Source: Gracilimonas sp040117685
Lineage (GTDB): Bacteria > Bacteroidota > Rhodothermia > Balneolales > Balneolaceae
Direction of reading: 5' to 3'
DNA: 64,000 bases
Assembly (NCBI RefSeq): GCF_040117685.2
Contig: NZ_JBEDYP020000002.1
Coordinates: forward strand, 124,001-188,000
In this document: positions 32,380 to 40,726 of the stretch, piece after piece
Layout of the letters: every line of letters starts with the position of its first letter
Numbering within the stretch: position 1 is the first letter of the stretch
The notes under the pieces: generated by a model
Seen by the model: only the letters and a program-made list of their open reading frames with translations
Told to the model about the DNA's origin: nothing
Database searches by the model: none
Position numbers and translations under genes: made by a program

Positions 32380-35094
32380 TCAGGTACCGAACCAATAGCT
32401 TAATTTAACGAGGAATACATTAGTTGGTTTGGCACTGAAAAGACCATCCAAATCTCGACCCAGGTCAAAATTACCCATTCCAACAAAATCATTCCGCTGT
32501 TGCTGCCAAACAAGAAACAGAGTTGAGCCTGGCGTATATTCCCACCGAAATACTGCGTTACCTTGTACCGAACGGAAGTTAAAATCCGGATCACGGAAAT
32601 TAAAAGAAGCAGAACCTCCAGCTCCATCTGGATCAACGGTGTACTCATCTCCTGACTTGCTTATGGTTCCCCTATCTTCTCCATAGCGGTCAAAGTTGTA
32701 CGTTCCGGGCTCAGCAAACTCCTTAAAGTGTGTGTACTCACCGCTGGCTATAAACGGACGTACGTAGGTCTGCAAACTCATAGTGGGTGAAAATGTCCAG
32801 TTTAACCTTACGCTGGTCATAAGACTTCGCTGTTTGATGTCCGCAAATACATACCGGTTGCCATAGGTTTCGGTTGCGTTTGCGTCCTGCACACGGGTCA
32901 CATATTGATCTGTATCCCGCTGATACCCAAACTCCGGTGAAACAGATACCTGTATAAAAGTTGTGGGCCGATAGGTTACTCCCATCCACACATTGTTGTC
33001 AAATTCACCGGAAACATCCTGACGCTGGAAGGTTCCAAAATAGAATGACACATCCTTATTTTGGTTGGTATTGAGATTAAGGTTGAAGTTCCAGTCACGT
33101 GGTCGATCCATGATAGGTCCTCCTCGGGTAGTGCGATCCATAACCTGTTCGCCGGACATATTTGCATTGTAGTTGAAGGTCCAGAGGTTATCAAAGCGCA
33201 TAAACCCACCTGTTCCATACCAGTTGCTGATCACGTCTCCATCATAATTCCACGCATTCCCTTTAAATAACCATGTTTCGAAGTACTGCAGTAGCTCAGG
33301 ATCAGTTTCCCGGTAAATCAGGCCTCCGTTTATAGACCGATAGTCGGATCTATTTTGAAAACCAATATCGTTTGTCTCATATCCCGGCGAAACATCAGAG
33401 TAGGTTAAGGAAGTCATCCAGTTATCATCTCCCCCTCTTTTTTGGATACTTATTTCTGACGCAAAACCGGACAGGCTCGTTTTATTGGGATTTACTGAAA
33501 GCTCATCCGAATCTACACGGTCGAAATGCCGGACCGGTGATGTTTGAGCCCGCTGAATGGCTTCTTTTGAACCGTTTATAACACTGTAAGAGAAAGCACC
33601 ACTTGTAATCCAGTTACGATCATTAAAACTGTGTTCAAAATCCACGCCTCCCAGATAGGCTGATGAGCGGAGAAAGTCCTCAAAGTAGGTTCCATCAATA
33701 CTACGGTTTACGGCGCTGCCAAAACCTCCGAAATAGGTGTTTCCTGAGTTGAAATCTTTTTTGGTTCGGGCAACCATATAATTGGTAGCCGGTTCAACAG
33801 CAAAAGAACTTTCTGTTCCCGAAGGCGCAGTATATAAAGCTTCTTCTTCCAGGGTATAAGCATCGAGAAAACCTATAGACCATCCGTTTTGCGTTTTACC
33901 ACTTACTTTAGCGGCGGCGGCTATGGTTGTCAAATCCGGCCGATCTACATATTCAGCATTCACACCTGCCCTTCCCGGGGTTCCCTGTGGGGCCCGGCCA
34001 ATCCTTCTGGAATAGAAAGTAACAGGGTTTCCAAAGCGACTGAATGTCTTTGTATTGCCGAATTGAAAAATATCATTGCCTTCGAGAAAGAACGGCCTTC
34101 GTTCGGAGAAGAAATTTTCGTTAGCTGTTAAATTGATGACTGCCGGATCTGCCTCAACCTGACCGAAGTCCGGATTTATGGTAGCCGTCAGCGTAAGGTC
34201 GGAAGTAAGCCCGTATTTAATATCGCCTCCAATCCCGGCTCCCAATTCATTCCGGCTGTAATAAGGATTATCCGTACTTATAGATGGAACACGGGTCAAA
34301 TCTGCCGAAACATAAGGAATGACCTCCAGTCTGCGTGGCTCCTTAAGATTCTGAATTCCATTAAGTCTGCCGAACCTCGAAACAATACCGGTCTCATTCT
34401 GAGAGGTAGGTGCCCAAAATGATACTTCTCCATTGCGGGCTATCCTGCGCTGAAAATTAACCCCCCACGACTGCTCTTCACTATTAGAGCTAAAGCGCAA
34501 TTGTGAAAGGGGAATTTTCATCTCTGCTGACCAGCCGTTTTCTAATATCTTTGTTTCTGCCTGCCAAACGGCATCCCAAAGCTGATCTTCATCGGTATCA
34601 TCATAAAGCAGGATATCTTTCTGTACTCCCCGAGGGTTTATCGCAAAAGTAAAAGCTGTCCTTTTATCGTTGTAGCTGTCGAAAAGCACATATACCCAGT
34701 CGCTTGCCTGGTTTCCATCACGGCGAAATAGAGGTGCATTAATGGAATCAGGAGCTGAATCGTAAGCCATGATTCCAACGAATATATATTCATCGGTGTA
34801 TAGCAGTTGTACTTCTGTTTTTTCTGAAGCAGCACTGCCATCATCCGGAGCACGCTGAGTGAATTGGGTTGCAATAGGGACATTTTTCCAAATTGATTCA
34901 CTTAAAAGTCCGTCTAATACGATTTCGTTTTCACCGTCAATTCTGATAGCCTGCATGGCGGGATTCTCCACATTCCCACTTCTTACATCACCTGTATTAA
35001 TGGCAATTGTATCCGTTTGTTTTTGATAGGAAGTCTGTGCAAACACATTGACACAAAGACATACCAATGCCAAAGTAGTATATATGGGCTTCAT
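32380..35094 (-). CDS. DUF5916 exported protein, CBM9-like N-domain and barrel-like C-domain
   Basis: 904 residues from ATG 35094, which opens into a signal peptide (MKPIYTTLALVCLCVNVFAQ); an in-frame start 45 bases upstream is rejected. An N-terminal carbohydrate-binding family 9-like domain is suggested by IRIDGENEIVLDGLLSE and TEVQLLYTDEYIFVGIMAYD. The remainder is the DUF5916 domain with barrel-like strands and motifs such as NFFSERRPFFLEG and FYSRRIGR. It ends in KLSYWFGT rather than a terminal Phe. DUF5916 proteins are common outer-membrane proteins of unknown role in this group. The nearest upstream minus-strand genes are the DUF4097 pair, 123 bp away. Confidence 0.87.
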   Translation of the reverse strand: MKPIYTTLALVCLCVNVFAQTSYQKQTDTIAINTGDVRSGNVENPAMQAIRIDGENEIVLDGLLSESIWKNVPIATQFTQRAPDDGSAASEKTEVQLLYTDEYIFVGIMAYDSAPDSINAPLFRRDGNQASDWVYVLFDSYNDKRTAFTFAINPRGVQKDILLYDDTDEDQLWDAVWQAETKILENGWSAEMKIPLSQLRFSSNSEEQSWGVNFQRRIARNGEVSFWAPTSQNETGIVSRFGRLNGIQNLKEPRRLEVIPYVSADLTRVPSISTDNPYYSRNELGAGIGGDIKYGLTSDLTLTATINPDFGQVEADPAVINLTANENFFSERRPFFLEGNDIFQFGNTKTFSRFGNPVTFYSRRIGRAPQGTPGRAGVNAEYVDRPDLTTIAAAAKVSGKTQNGWSIGFLDAYTLEEEALYTAPSGTESSFAVEPATNYMVARTKKDFNSGNTYFGGFGSAVNRSIDGTYFEDFLRSSAYLGGVDFEHSFNDRNWITSGAFSYSVINGSKEAIQRAQTSPVRHFDRVDSDELSVNPNKTSLSGFASEISIQKRGGDDNWMTSLTYSDVSPGYETNDIGFQNRSDYRSINGGLIYRETDPELLQYFETWLFKGNAWNYDGDVISNWYGTGGFMRFDNLWTFNYNANMSGEQVMDRTTRGGPIMDRPRDWNFNLNLNTNQNKDVSFYFGTFQRQDVSGEFDNNVWMGVTYRPTTFIQVSVSPEFGYQRDTDQYVTRVQDANATETYGNRYVFADIKQRSLMTSVRLNWTFSPTMSLQTYVRPFIASGEYTHFKEFAEPGTYNFDRYGEDRGTISKSGDEYTVDPDGAGGSASFNFRDPDFNFRSVQGNAVFRWEYTPGSTLFLVWQQQRNDFVGMGNFDLGRDLDGLFSAKPTNVFLVKLSYWFGT

Positions 35095-35217
35095 AGGTTC
35101 GGGGATTTTTTTGAGAGGAGTCCTATCCCTGCAAGCCATTTAACTCAAATGACTTACAGCTCCAGTTTTTTGTTTTACCTTTAGACGATTCGGATCTTAA
35201 AAGGTTGCTTTAAAAAA

Positions 35218-36024
35218 TTATTTTTTACGAATTGAAATATCTCCGTGCAGAGTTTTGAACAGAAATTCGGGTCCGCCTCCATTCACTTTCCCAAAAATCC
35301 ATTTATTCACGGCCACCCGGTACTCTCCATCTTTGGTATTCACTTCCGGTTTAGAAGATGACCGGTCGATTTCCATGTCGAAATTTGTATACACATCGCC
35401 CCACTCTGTTTTCATTTTTGCGGTGAATTTGGCATCAGCCGGGAAGGATACTTCGATATCTCCGTTCACCCCGGTAAAAGACATAGGAGCGTTTGCAGTT
35501 ATCTCATTGAAATCGATCTCGATGTCACCGTTTACACTGTTAACCAATACTGTTCCGGAGATATCACTTAACTCTACATCACCATTTACCGCACTGATTT
35601 CTAACTCCCCTGAAAGACCAGAAACCGTTACATCACCCTGCACAGTATTCAGCTTAAGAGAGAAGTTTCGTGGAACATAGATAATCATTTCCAGATCATC
35701 GTTTGGCATGGGGCCGGTGTTTACACGTACTTCGTTATTGTCTTCGGTTACTTCAATACCTACCCCTCCGCCTGAAATTCGGCGCATACCGTTTCTCATG
35801 GCGTCTCTTTCGTCATCGGCGTTATCACCGTCATAATTTACAATTACATTATTCTTATCGTGCGCTCTGATTTCAACTTCATCGGAGAAGTTAGCCGCCA
35901 CAATCAGCTTTCCGGGTTCGCCGGGATTTGATAGCGGTATTTCCAGGTTATTCTGAGCATGGGCCGGGATGGCAATCAGGCCAATTGTTAGAACGAAAAG
36001 CAATTTTTTTATTGATCTATACAT
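35218..36024 (-). CDS. DUF4097 family exported protein (second of two)
   Basis: 268 residues with a signal peptide (LLFVLTIGLIAIPAHAQ). The body is a DUF4097 beta-helix-like repeat region: LNTVQGDVTVSGLSG, ISAVNGDVELSDISG, VNSVNGDIEIDFNE and FTGVNGDIEVSFP all contain the VNGD or VQGD unit. The C-terminal tail GGPEFLFKTLHGDISIRK is similar to that of the next gene upstream. DUF4097 proteins are putative secreted adhesin-like proteins with no settled function. It is 12 bp downstream of its paralogue in the sigma-factor operon. Confidence 0.85.
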   Translation of the reverse strand: MYRSIKKLLFVLTIGLIAIPAHAQNNLEIPLSNPGEPGKLIVAANFSDEVEIRAHDKNNVIVNYDGDNADDERDAMRNGMRRISGGGVGIEVTEDNNEVRVNTGPMPNDDLEMIIYVPRNFSLKLNTVQGDVTVSGLSGELEISAVNGDVELSDISGTVLVNSVNGDIEIDFNEITANAPMSFTGVNGDIEVSFPADAKFTAKMKTEWGDVYTNFDMEIDRSSSKPEVNTKDGEYRVAVNKWIFGKVNGGGPEFLFKTLHGDISIRKK

Positions 36025-36036
36025 GATGTTATCTCT

Positions 36037-36927
36037 TTATGATTTTCTTTGTTTGATATAAGCGTTTCCATTTAAAAGACGGAACCGCAGTTCAGGACCG
36101 CCTTCGCCAATTTGAATAGGAGTTGTTTGCTCGATGCTGTACCGGGTTGTCCCATCCTGACTTTTATTTACCCGGTTAGGCAAGTATTCAATATTGTTGA
36201 AGTCGGTATATAGCTCACCGTGTAAACTTTTGAAGGTTACAACAGCAGACAAGTTTTTTGGGGCGTACACTTCGATCGTACCATTTACGGTATGAAATTC
36301 AGAATCTTGTTCGGGTGCCTTAGCAAATTCAACCTGGATATTACCGTTCACCGTGTTGGCATCAACTTTCCCGGCCGCATCATTCACAAAAACACTTCCG
36401 TTCACGTTATTGGCTTTTACCCCGGTGGTCATACCGGTAACCACAACTTCCCCGCCGTTGATGGTTGAAATCTCTGACATGAGGTAGTGAGGGATTTTAA
36501 GCTGAAGATTAAATTCAAAATTCAGCCGTTCATCATCTCCATACCTGTTCTTCTTTCTTCTTTGGTAATTGTAATGAAGTTTGTCCCCTTCAATCTTTAC
36601 TTCCATTCCGGGCTGACGTACAAAAATGAAAATACTGTTGTCTCCATTAAGGCGGTCCAGGTAAATCTCATCGGGATTAAAATCACCTATTAATCGTGGT
36701 TTACTTGTTACAATTTTAGTACCAGTGATGATAATTTCATCCCCGTCATACCCTTCTGCATTCAAGTCCCCGTTGATGTTTTTCATGTGGAAGTAAGTCT
36801 CGGCATTAAACTCAGAGGCCGGGATTCTGATTTCAATATCTTCCTGAGCCCGTTGTGATGAAACTGACGACTGAGCTTCTGCGACAGTGCTTAATAAAAG
36901 TATTCCAAGTAATAATAAAAGTCTCAT
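36037..36927 (-). CDS. DUF4097 family exported protein (first of two)
   Basis: 296 residues from ATG 36927, preceded by GAGAGAG; an upstream GTG (36939) overlaps the anti-sigma stop. A signal peptide (MRLLLLLGILLLSTVAEAQ) is followed by VNG-type beta repeats: MKNINGDLNAEGY, ISTINGGEVVVTG, ANNVNGSVFVNDAAG, ANTVNGNIQVEF and FHTVNGTIEVYAPK. The C-terminal GGPELRFRLLNGNAYIKQR resembles the tail of its neighbour, pointing to gene duplication. Both sit behind the ECF sigma and anti-sigma genes, so they are probable members of that regulon. Confidence 0.84.
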   Translation of the reverse strand: MRLLLLLGILLLSTVAEAQSSVSSQRAQEDIEIRIPASEFNAETYFHMKNINGDLNAEGYDGDEIIITGTKIVTSKPRLIGDFNPDEIYLDRLNGDNSIFIFVRQPGMEVKIEGDKLHYNYQRRKKNRYGDDERLNFEFNLQLKIPHYLMSEISTINGGEVVVTGMTTGVKANNVNGSVFVNDAAGKVDANTVNGNIQVEFAKAPEQDSEFHTVNGTIEVYAPKNLSAVVTFKSLHGELYTDFNNIEYLPNRVNKSQDGTTRYSIEQTTPIQIGEGGPELRFRLLNGNAYIKQRKS

Positions 36928-36935
36928 AATCTCTC

Positions 36936-37724
36936 TCACATTAGTGCAGCTATGCTGCTTTCCAATTTCTGCTGAACCGTAAAATCAAGGTCGCGCTCTT
37001 CGATAAGACGTCTGAACTCAGGGGCTGAATTTTTCAGTTCCAGCTCCAGCATGGCATCGGCCAATTCAGTAATTACAATTGGTGATTGTTGTTTTGCTAT
37101 CGCTTTCACCAATCCTTCCCTTACCCGTTCATTACCACCCCATCGTTTCAGAGCTTCAATGGCCTGTACGCGAACATTCACACTTGGGTCATTATTAAGG
37201 GTAAAAAGCAGCGCGTGAATTGCTTCTGAGTCAACCGATGGCAACTCACTGCTGATGGTAACCGCTTTTAACCGGTCGGCAGCCGAAGCTCCTTCCAGCA
37301 TATTTACCATCATCATCTCACGCATGTCCTGCACCTGCTGGCTGAGCTGCTCAATTTCAGAATCACTGCTATTTAATTGTGAACCGATGAGACCACCCAT
37401 AATCAACAATACACAGCCGTAGGCCAGCCTTGGCATGGTAAGTTCTGCGATAAATTCTTTAATCTGATTCTGTATCGTTTTAAACCAAGGCTCTTTAACC
37501 GACTGCTTTTCCTCCTCCAGCAGAGCGTAGAACTTAGTGCTCATTTCCTTTCGGGGAGCGGGAACAGATATGGAACCCAGATCTTCATGCAGCTTTTCGA
37601 GCTCACGAAACTCCATAAAGTCGATTGTGCCGTTGGCAATCAGCTCTTCCACCTTGGTCTTCCCGGCATCATCCAGGTTTCCTGCCAGGTAGTCGGCAAT
37701 TAATTGTTCATGTTGTTCATTCAT
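36936..37724 (-). CDS. Putative anti-sigma factor with membrane helix and HEAT repeats
   Basis: 262 residues from ATG 37724, which has GAGGA eight bases upstream; an ATG five codons earlier is possible. The N-terminus (HEQLIADYLAGNLDDAGKTK) is anti-sigma-like but lacks the Cys/His zinc motif. A membrane helix lies at about 105-125 (RLAYGCVLLIMGGLIGSQL), then a coiled-coil (IEQLSQQVQDMREMMM), then HEAT-like repeats (HALLFTLNNDPSVNVRVQAI, ITELADAMLELELKNSAPE) in the periplasmic part. The start overlaps the sigma stop by eight bases, so translational coupling is likely. I infer a membrane regulator that holds the sigma factor and senses the envelope. Confidence 0.78.
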   Translation of the reverse strand: MNEQHEQLIADYLAGNLDDAGKTKVEELIANGTIDFMEFRELEKLHEDLGSISVPAPRKEMSTKFYALLEEEKQSVKEPWFKTIQNQIKEFIAELTMPRLAYGCVLLIMGGLIGSQLNSSDSEIEQLSQQVQDMREMMMVNMLEGASAADRLKAVTISSELPSVDSEAIHALLFTLNNDPSVNVRVQAIEALKRWGGNERVREGLVKAIAKQQSPIVITELADAMLELELKNSAPEFRRLIEERDLDFTVQQKLESSIAALM

Positions 37725-38280
37725 GGCTGCATTCCTCATTTAAGGTATTTACCAAATCTTTTAACTCTTTCATGGCCCTAAACATTTTTACTTTAATCGC
37801 CCCTTCTGTAGTATCCAGAATATCGGCGATCTCTTTGTATTTCAAGCCTTCAAACCGGCTCAAAACAATAATCTCTCTTTTGTCTTCATCTAATCGTCCC
37901 AGTGCTATTTCAAGCAGCTCTTTTTTCTCTTTCTTGTTGATCACGGCTTTCGCCTCTTCCTGATCAACTTCCATCCGCTCCTCATCAATTTCCACTGAAA
38001 TACCTTCCCGCTGCTGCTTTCGAAAGTGATCGATGTGAGCGTTACGGGCAATACTGAACATCCAGGTGGTGAACTTTCCGTCGCCTGTATAGGTCTCCCG
38101 GTACTTCAAAATACGTTCAAAAACTGACTGAACCAGATCTTCACAAAGCTCTGCTTCTTTACACATCCGGTAGAAAAAACTAAATAACGGGCGATTATAT
38201 CGCTCAAACAGCAGACCCAATTTATCCAGGTCGCCGTTCTTTACTTTCATCATCAATGCCTTATCCGAAGTAGAGTCCAC
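37717..38280 (-). CDS. ECF-type RNA polymerase sigma factor
   Basis: 187 residues from GTG 38280; ATG 38253 is the alternative, but family members have residues before it. Region 2 is YNRPLFSFFYRMCKEAE, DLVQSVFERILKY and FTTWMFSIARNAHIDHFRK. Region 4 is IALGRLDEDKREIIVLSRFEGLKYKEIADIL, with a helix-turn-helix ending GAIKVKMFRAMKEL. A promoter of the type used by ECF sigma factors lies at 38316-38346, implying autoregulation. The anti-sigma gene overlaps its stop. It is followed by two DUF4097 genes. Confidence 0.92.
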   Translation of the reverse strand: MDSTSDKALMMKVKNGDLDKLGLLFERYNRPLFSFFYRMCKEAELCEDLVQSVFERILKYRETYTGDGKFTTWMFSIARNAHIDHFRKQQREGISVEIDEERMEVDQEEAKAVINKKEKKELLEIALGRLDEDKREIIVLSRFEGLKYKEIADILDTTEGAIKVKMFRAMKELKDLVNTLNEECSHE

Positions 38281-38315
38281 CGCGTAAATTTCCCGAGCTT
38301 TATGTTTTCAACCTT

Positions 38316-38346
38316 ATACACTGATGTTAGTAGAAAAGGTTACAGG
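38316..38346 (-). promoter_or_regulatory. Candidate ECF-type promoter of the sigma operon
   Basis: On the minus strand CCTGTAACC (38346-38338) is followed after 16 bases by GTGTAT (38321-38316), about 35 bases before the GTG start. The AAC core with a spacing of about 16 is typical of ECF sigma promoters. Autoregulation is inferred from position. Confidence 0.5.
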
Positions 38347-38492
38347 TTTTTTTGTTATTCGATACTCGTCCCTTTTCAACCGGAAGTTTGGATGTTGATT
38401 CAACGACTAACTAAAAAATCCTCATTTAAAATTCATAATTCTAAAGCCGAGTTCTTATTTTCAACGTCCTAATTTTGAAACGAATATCATCA

Positions 38493-40673
38493 ATGAGCGA
38501 TACCCCGATTTTTAATTTTTTAGCGAAGCAACTGAATTTTTCACCCAAGCAAATCAGCACCATAGCCAAGTTTTTGGATGAAGGAGCTACGGTTCCATTT
38601 CTGGCACGTTACCGGAAGGAAGCCACCGATGGACTTGATGAAGAACAAATCCGAGCAATCCGGGATGGGTTGGAAACCCAGCGAACCCTTGAAGCGCGCA
38701 AAGAAACGGTTCTTAAATCCATTAAAGAACAGGAGAAGCTAACCCCGGAACTGGAAAAGCAGATCAAATCTTGTACCGACCTGACCACACTGGAGGATAT
38801 CTACCTTCCCTACAAGCAAAAGCGTAAAACCCGGGGTGATAAAGCCAAAGAAAAAGGACTGGAGCCGCTGGCTCAGCTGATTTGGGATCAGGAGATTGAA
38901 AAAGGCGATCCGGTTGAATACGCCAGGGAGTACATCGACAAAGAAAAAGAAGTTGAAACAGTTGAAGATGCGTTTGACGGAGCCACCGACATTGTTGCTG
39001 AGTGGATCAATGAAAGCCTGGAAGTACGGGAAATGTTGCGAAAAGTATTTACCGAGCATGCCAATATCGTAACTAAGAAAAACCCGGCGATAAAAGACCG
39101 GACCAATTACGAAGATTATTACGAGTTTTCTTACCGGGCCAGTAAGATGAAGCCTTACCAGATTCTGGCCATCAACCGGGGTGAAAAGGAAAATGTTCTG
39201 TTTGTGAATGTGGAGCTCTGGGAAGAACGAACGCTTGAAAATATTGACGACCTCGTTATTAGTAACGACCTGAGCATTTTTACCGAATACCTGCAGGATG
39301 CCGTGGAAGATGCGTACAAACGTCTGCTGTTCCCTTCTCTGGAGCGGGAACTCAGAAGCGACCTTACCGACAAAGCCGATGAACATGCCATTGAAACCTT
39401 TGCGACCAACCTTGGCAATCTGCTGATGCAGCCTCCATTAGACAAGAAAGTGGTAATGGGTATAGATCCGGCCTTTAGAAGCGGTTGTAAAGTTGCCGTA
39501 GTGGATGAGCATGGAAAATACATGGAAGGAACCACCACCTATCCTACTCCACCTCAGAAAAAAGTAGCTGAAGCCGAAGCTGTTTTTGAGAAACTGATTG
39601 ATAAATACGGGGTGAGCCTGATTGCCATCGGTAATGGAACGGCCAGCCGGGAAACCGAGCAGATTGTGGCCGACTTTCTCCAAAAGCGGAAAGAGAAACA
39701 CCCCGATGAAGAACTTCACTACCTGATTGTAAATGAAGCGGGCGCCTCTGTGTATTCTGCATCCAAAGTAGCCCGGGAGGAATTCCCTGAACTTGATGCA
39801 GCACAACGTGGAAATATTTCCATAGCGCGACGGGTGCAAGATCCACTGGCAGAGTTGGTAAAAATAGATCCAAAATCGATCGGCGTTGGTTTATATCAGC
39901 ATGATGTAAATCAAAATCAGCTGGCCGGCAAGCTGGATGATGTGGTGGAAAGCTGCGTGAATGAAGTGGGTGTAAACCTGAACACAGCCTCTGCCCCATT
40001 GCTATCTCATATTTCAGGCCTGAGCAAGCGAGTGGCCACCAACATCGTAAAGCACCGGGAAGAGAAGGGAATTTTCATGGACCGTGAACAAATTCGCGGC
40101 ATCGATGGTGTGGGTGATTTCCGTTTTCAGCAGGCAGCGGGTTTCATGCGTATTCCCGAATCCAAAAATCCTCTGGATAATACCGCCATTCACCCCGAAA
40201 GCTATGAAGCTGCCGAAAAGCTGTGTAATCTTTTCAGTATTAACCTTGAGAATATTTCTGCTGAAAAGGATAAGATTGCATCCAAATTCAAAAATGTAAG
40301 TCTCGAAGAGACAGCTGAGCAAATCGGCGTTGGGGTTCCAACCCTGGAGCTCATCATAGAAAACCTGCAAAAACCCGGTCGTGACCCCCGCGAGAACTTG
40401 CAGAAACCATTATTACGAACCGATGTTATGAAAATGGAAGACCTGAAAACAGGTCAGAAACTGGAAGGCACCGTTCGGAACGTTGTGGATTTCGGAGCGT
40501 TTGTGGATATCGGAGTTAAACAAGACGGTTTACTGCACATCTCCAATATGGCCGAAAACAAAAAGATTGAAGACCCGCATGATGTGGTGAGCGTAGGCGA
40601 TATTCTCAGCCTTGAAATTATTACCTTGGATCTGGAACGAGGACGAATTGGACTTAAACTCGTTAATGGTTAG
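38493..40673 (+). CDS. tex: Tex family RNA-binding transcription accessory protein
   Basis: 726 residues from ATG 38493 (TTG 38475 is the alternative). Tex has an N-terminal helical region (FSPKQISTIAKFLDEGATVPF, FLARYRKEATDGLDEEQIR), a YqgF-like RNase H fold (VVMGIDPAFRSGCKVAVVD, IAIGNGTASRETEQ), helix-hairpin-helix repeats (ISGLSKRVATNIVKHREEKG) and a C-terminal S1 RNA-binding domain (GTVRNVVDFGAFVDIG and DGLLHISNMA). It influences transcription and stress tolerance. Length is usual. Its stop abuts the heptamer array at 40674-40720. Confidence 0.95.
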   Translation: MSDTPIFNFLAKQLNFSPKQISTIAKFLDEGATVPFLARYRKEATDGLDEEQIRAIRDGLETQRTLEARKETVLKSIKEQEKLTPELEKQIKSCTDLTTLEDIYLPYKQKRKTRGDKAKEKGLEPLAQLIWDQEIEKGDPVEYAREYIDKEKEVETVEDAFDGATDIVAEWINESLEVREMLRKVFTEHANIVTKKNPAIKDRTNYEDYYEFSYRASKMKPYQILAINRGEKENVLFVNVELWEERTLENIDDLVISNDLSIFTEYLQDAVEDAYKRLLFPSLERELRSDLTDKADEHAIETFATNLGNLLMQPPLDKKVVMGIDPAFRSGCKVAVVDEHGKYMEGTTTYPTPPQKKVAEAEAVFEKLIDKYGVSLIAIGNGTASRETEQIVADFLQKRKEKHPDEELHYLIVNEAGASVYSASKVAREEFPELDAAQRGNISIARRVQDPLAELVKIDPKSIGVGLYQHDVNQNQLAGKLDDVVESCVNEVGVNLNTASAPLLSHISGLSKRVATNIVKHREEKGIFMDREQIRGIDGVGDFRFQQAAGFMRIPESKNPLDNTAIHPESYEAAEKLCNLFSINLENISAEKDKIASKFKNVSLEETAEQIGVGVPTLELIIENLQKPGRDPRENLQKPLLRTDVMKMEDLKTGQKLEGTVRNVVDFGAFVDIGVKQDGLLHISNMAENKKIEDPHDVVSVGDILSLEIITLDLERGRIGLKLVNG

Positions 40674-40720
40674 TCGTTATTCGTAATAACGATCAGCGAT
40701 TAACGAAAACCGAATAACGA
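40674..40720. repeat. Heptamer array with inverted 10-bp ends after tex
   Basis: TCGTTATTCG (40674-40683), directly after the tex stop codon, is a perfect inverted copy of CGAATAACGA (40711-40720). Between them are five heptamers ending in CGA: ATAACGA, TCAGCGA, TTAACGA, AAACCGA, ATAACGA. Confidence 0.75.
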
Positions 40721-40726
40721 ACACAA

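Noticed and set aside
38739..39386. Long open frame antisense to tex (215 codons)
   Set aside because: Lies wholly inside tex on the opposite strand, has no recognisable domain, and tex is intact.
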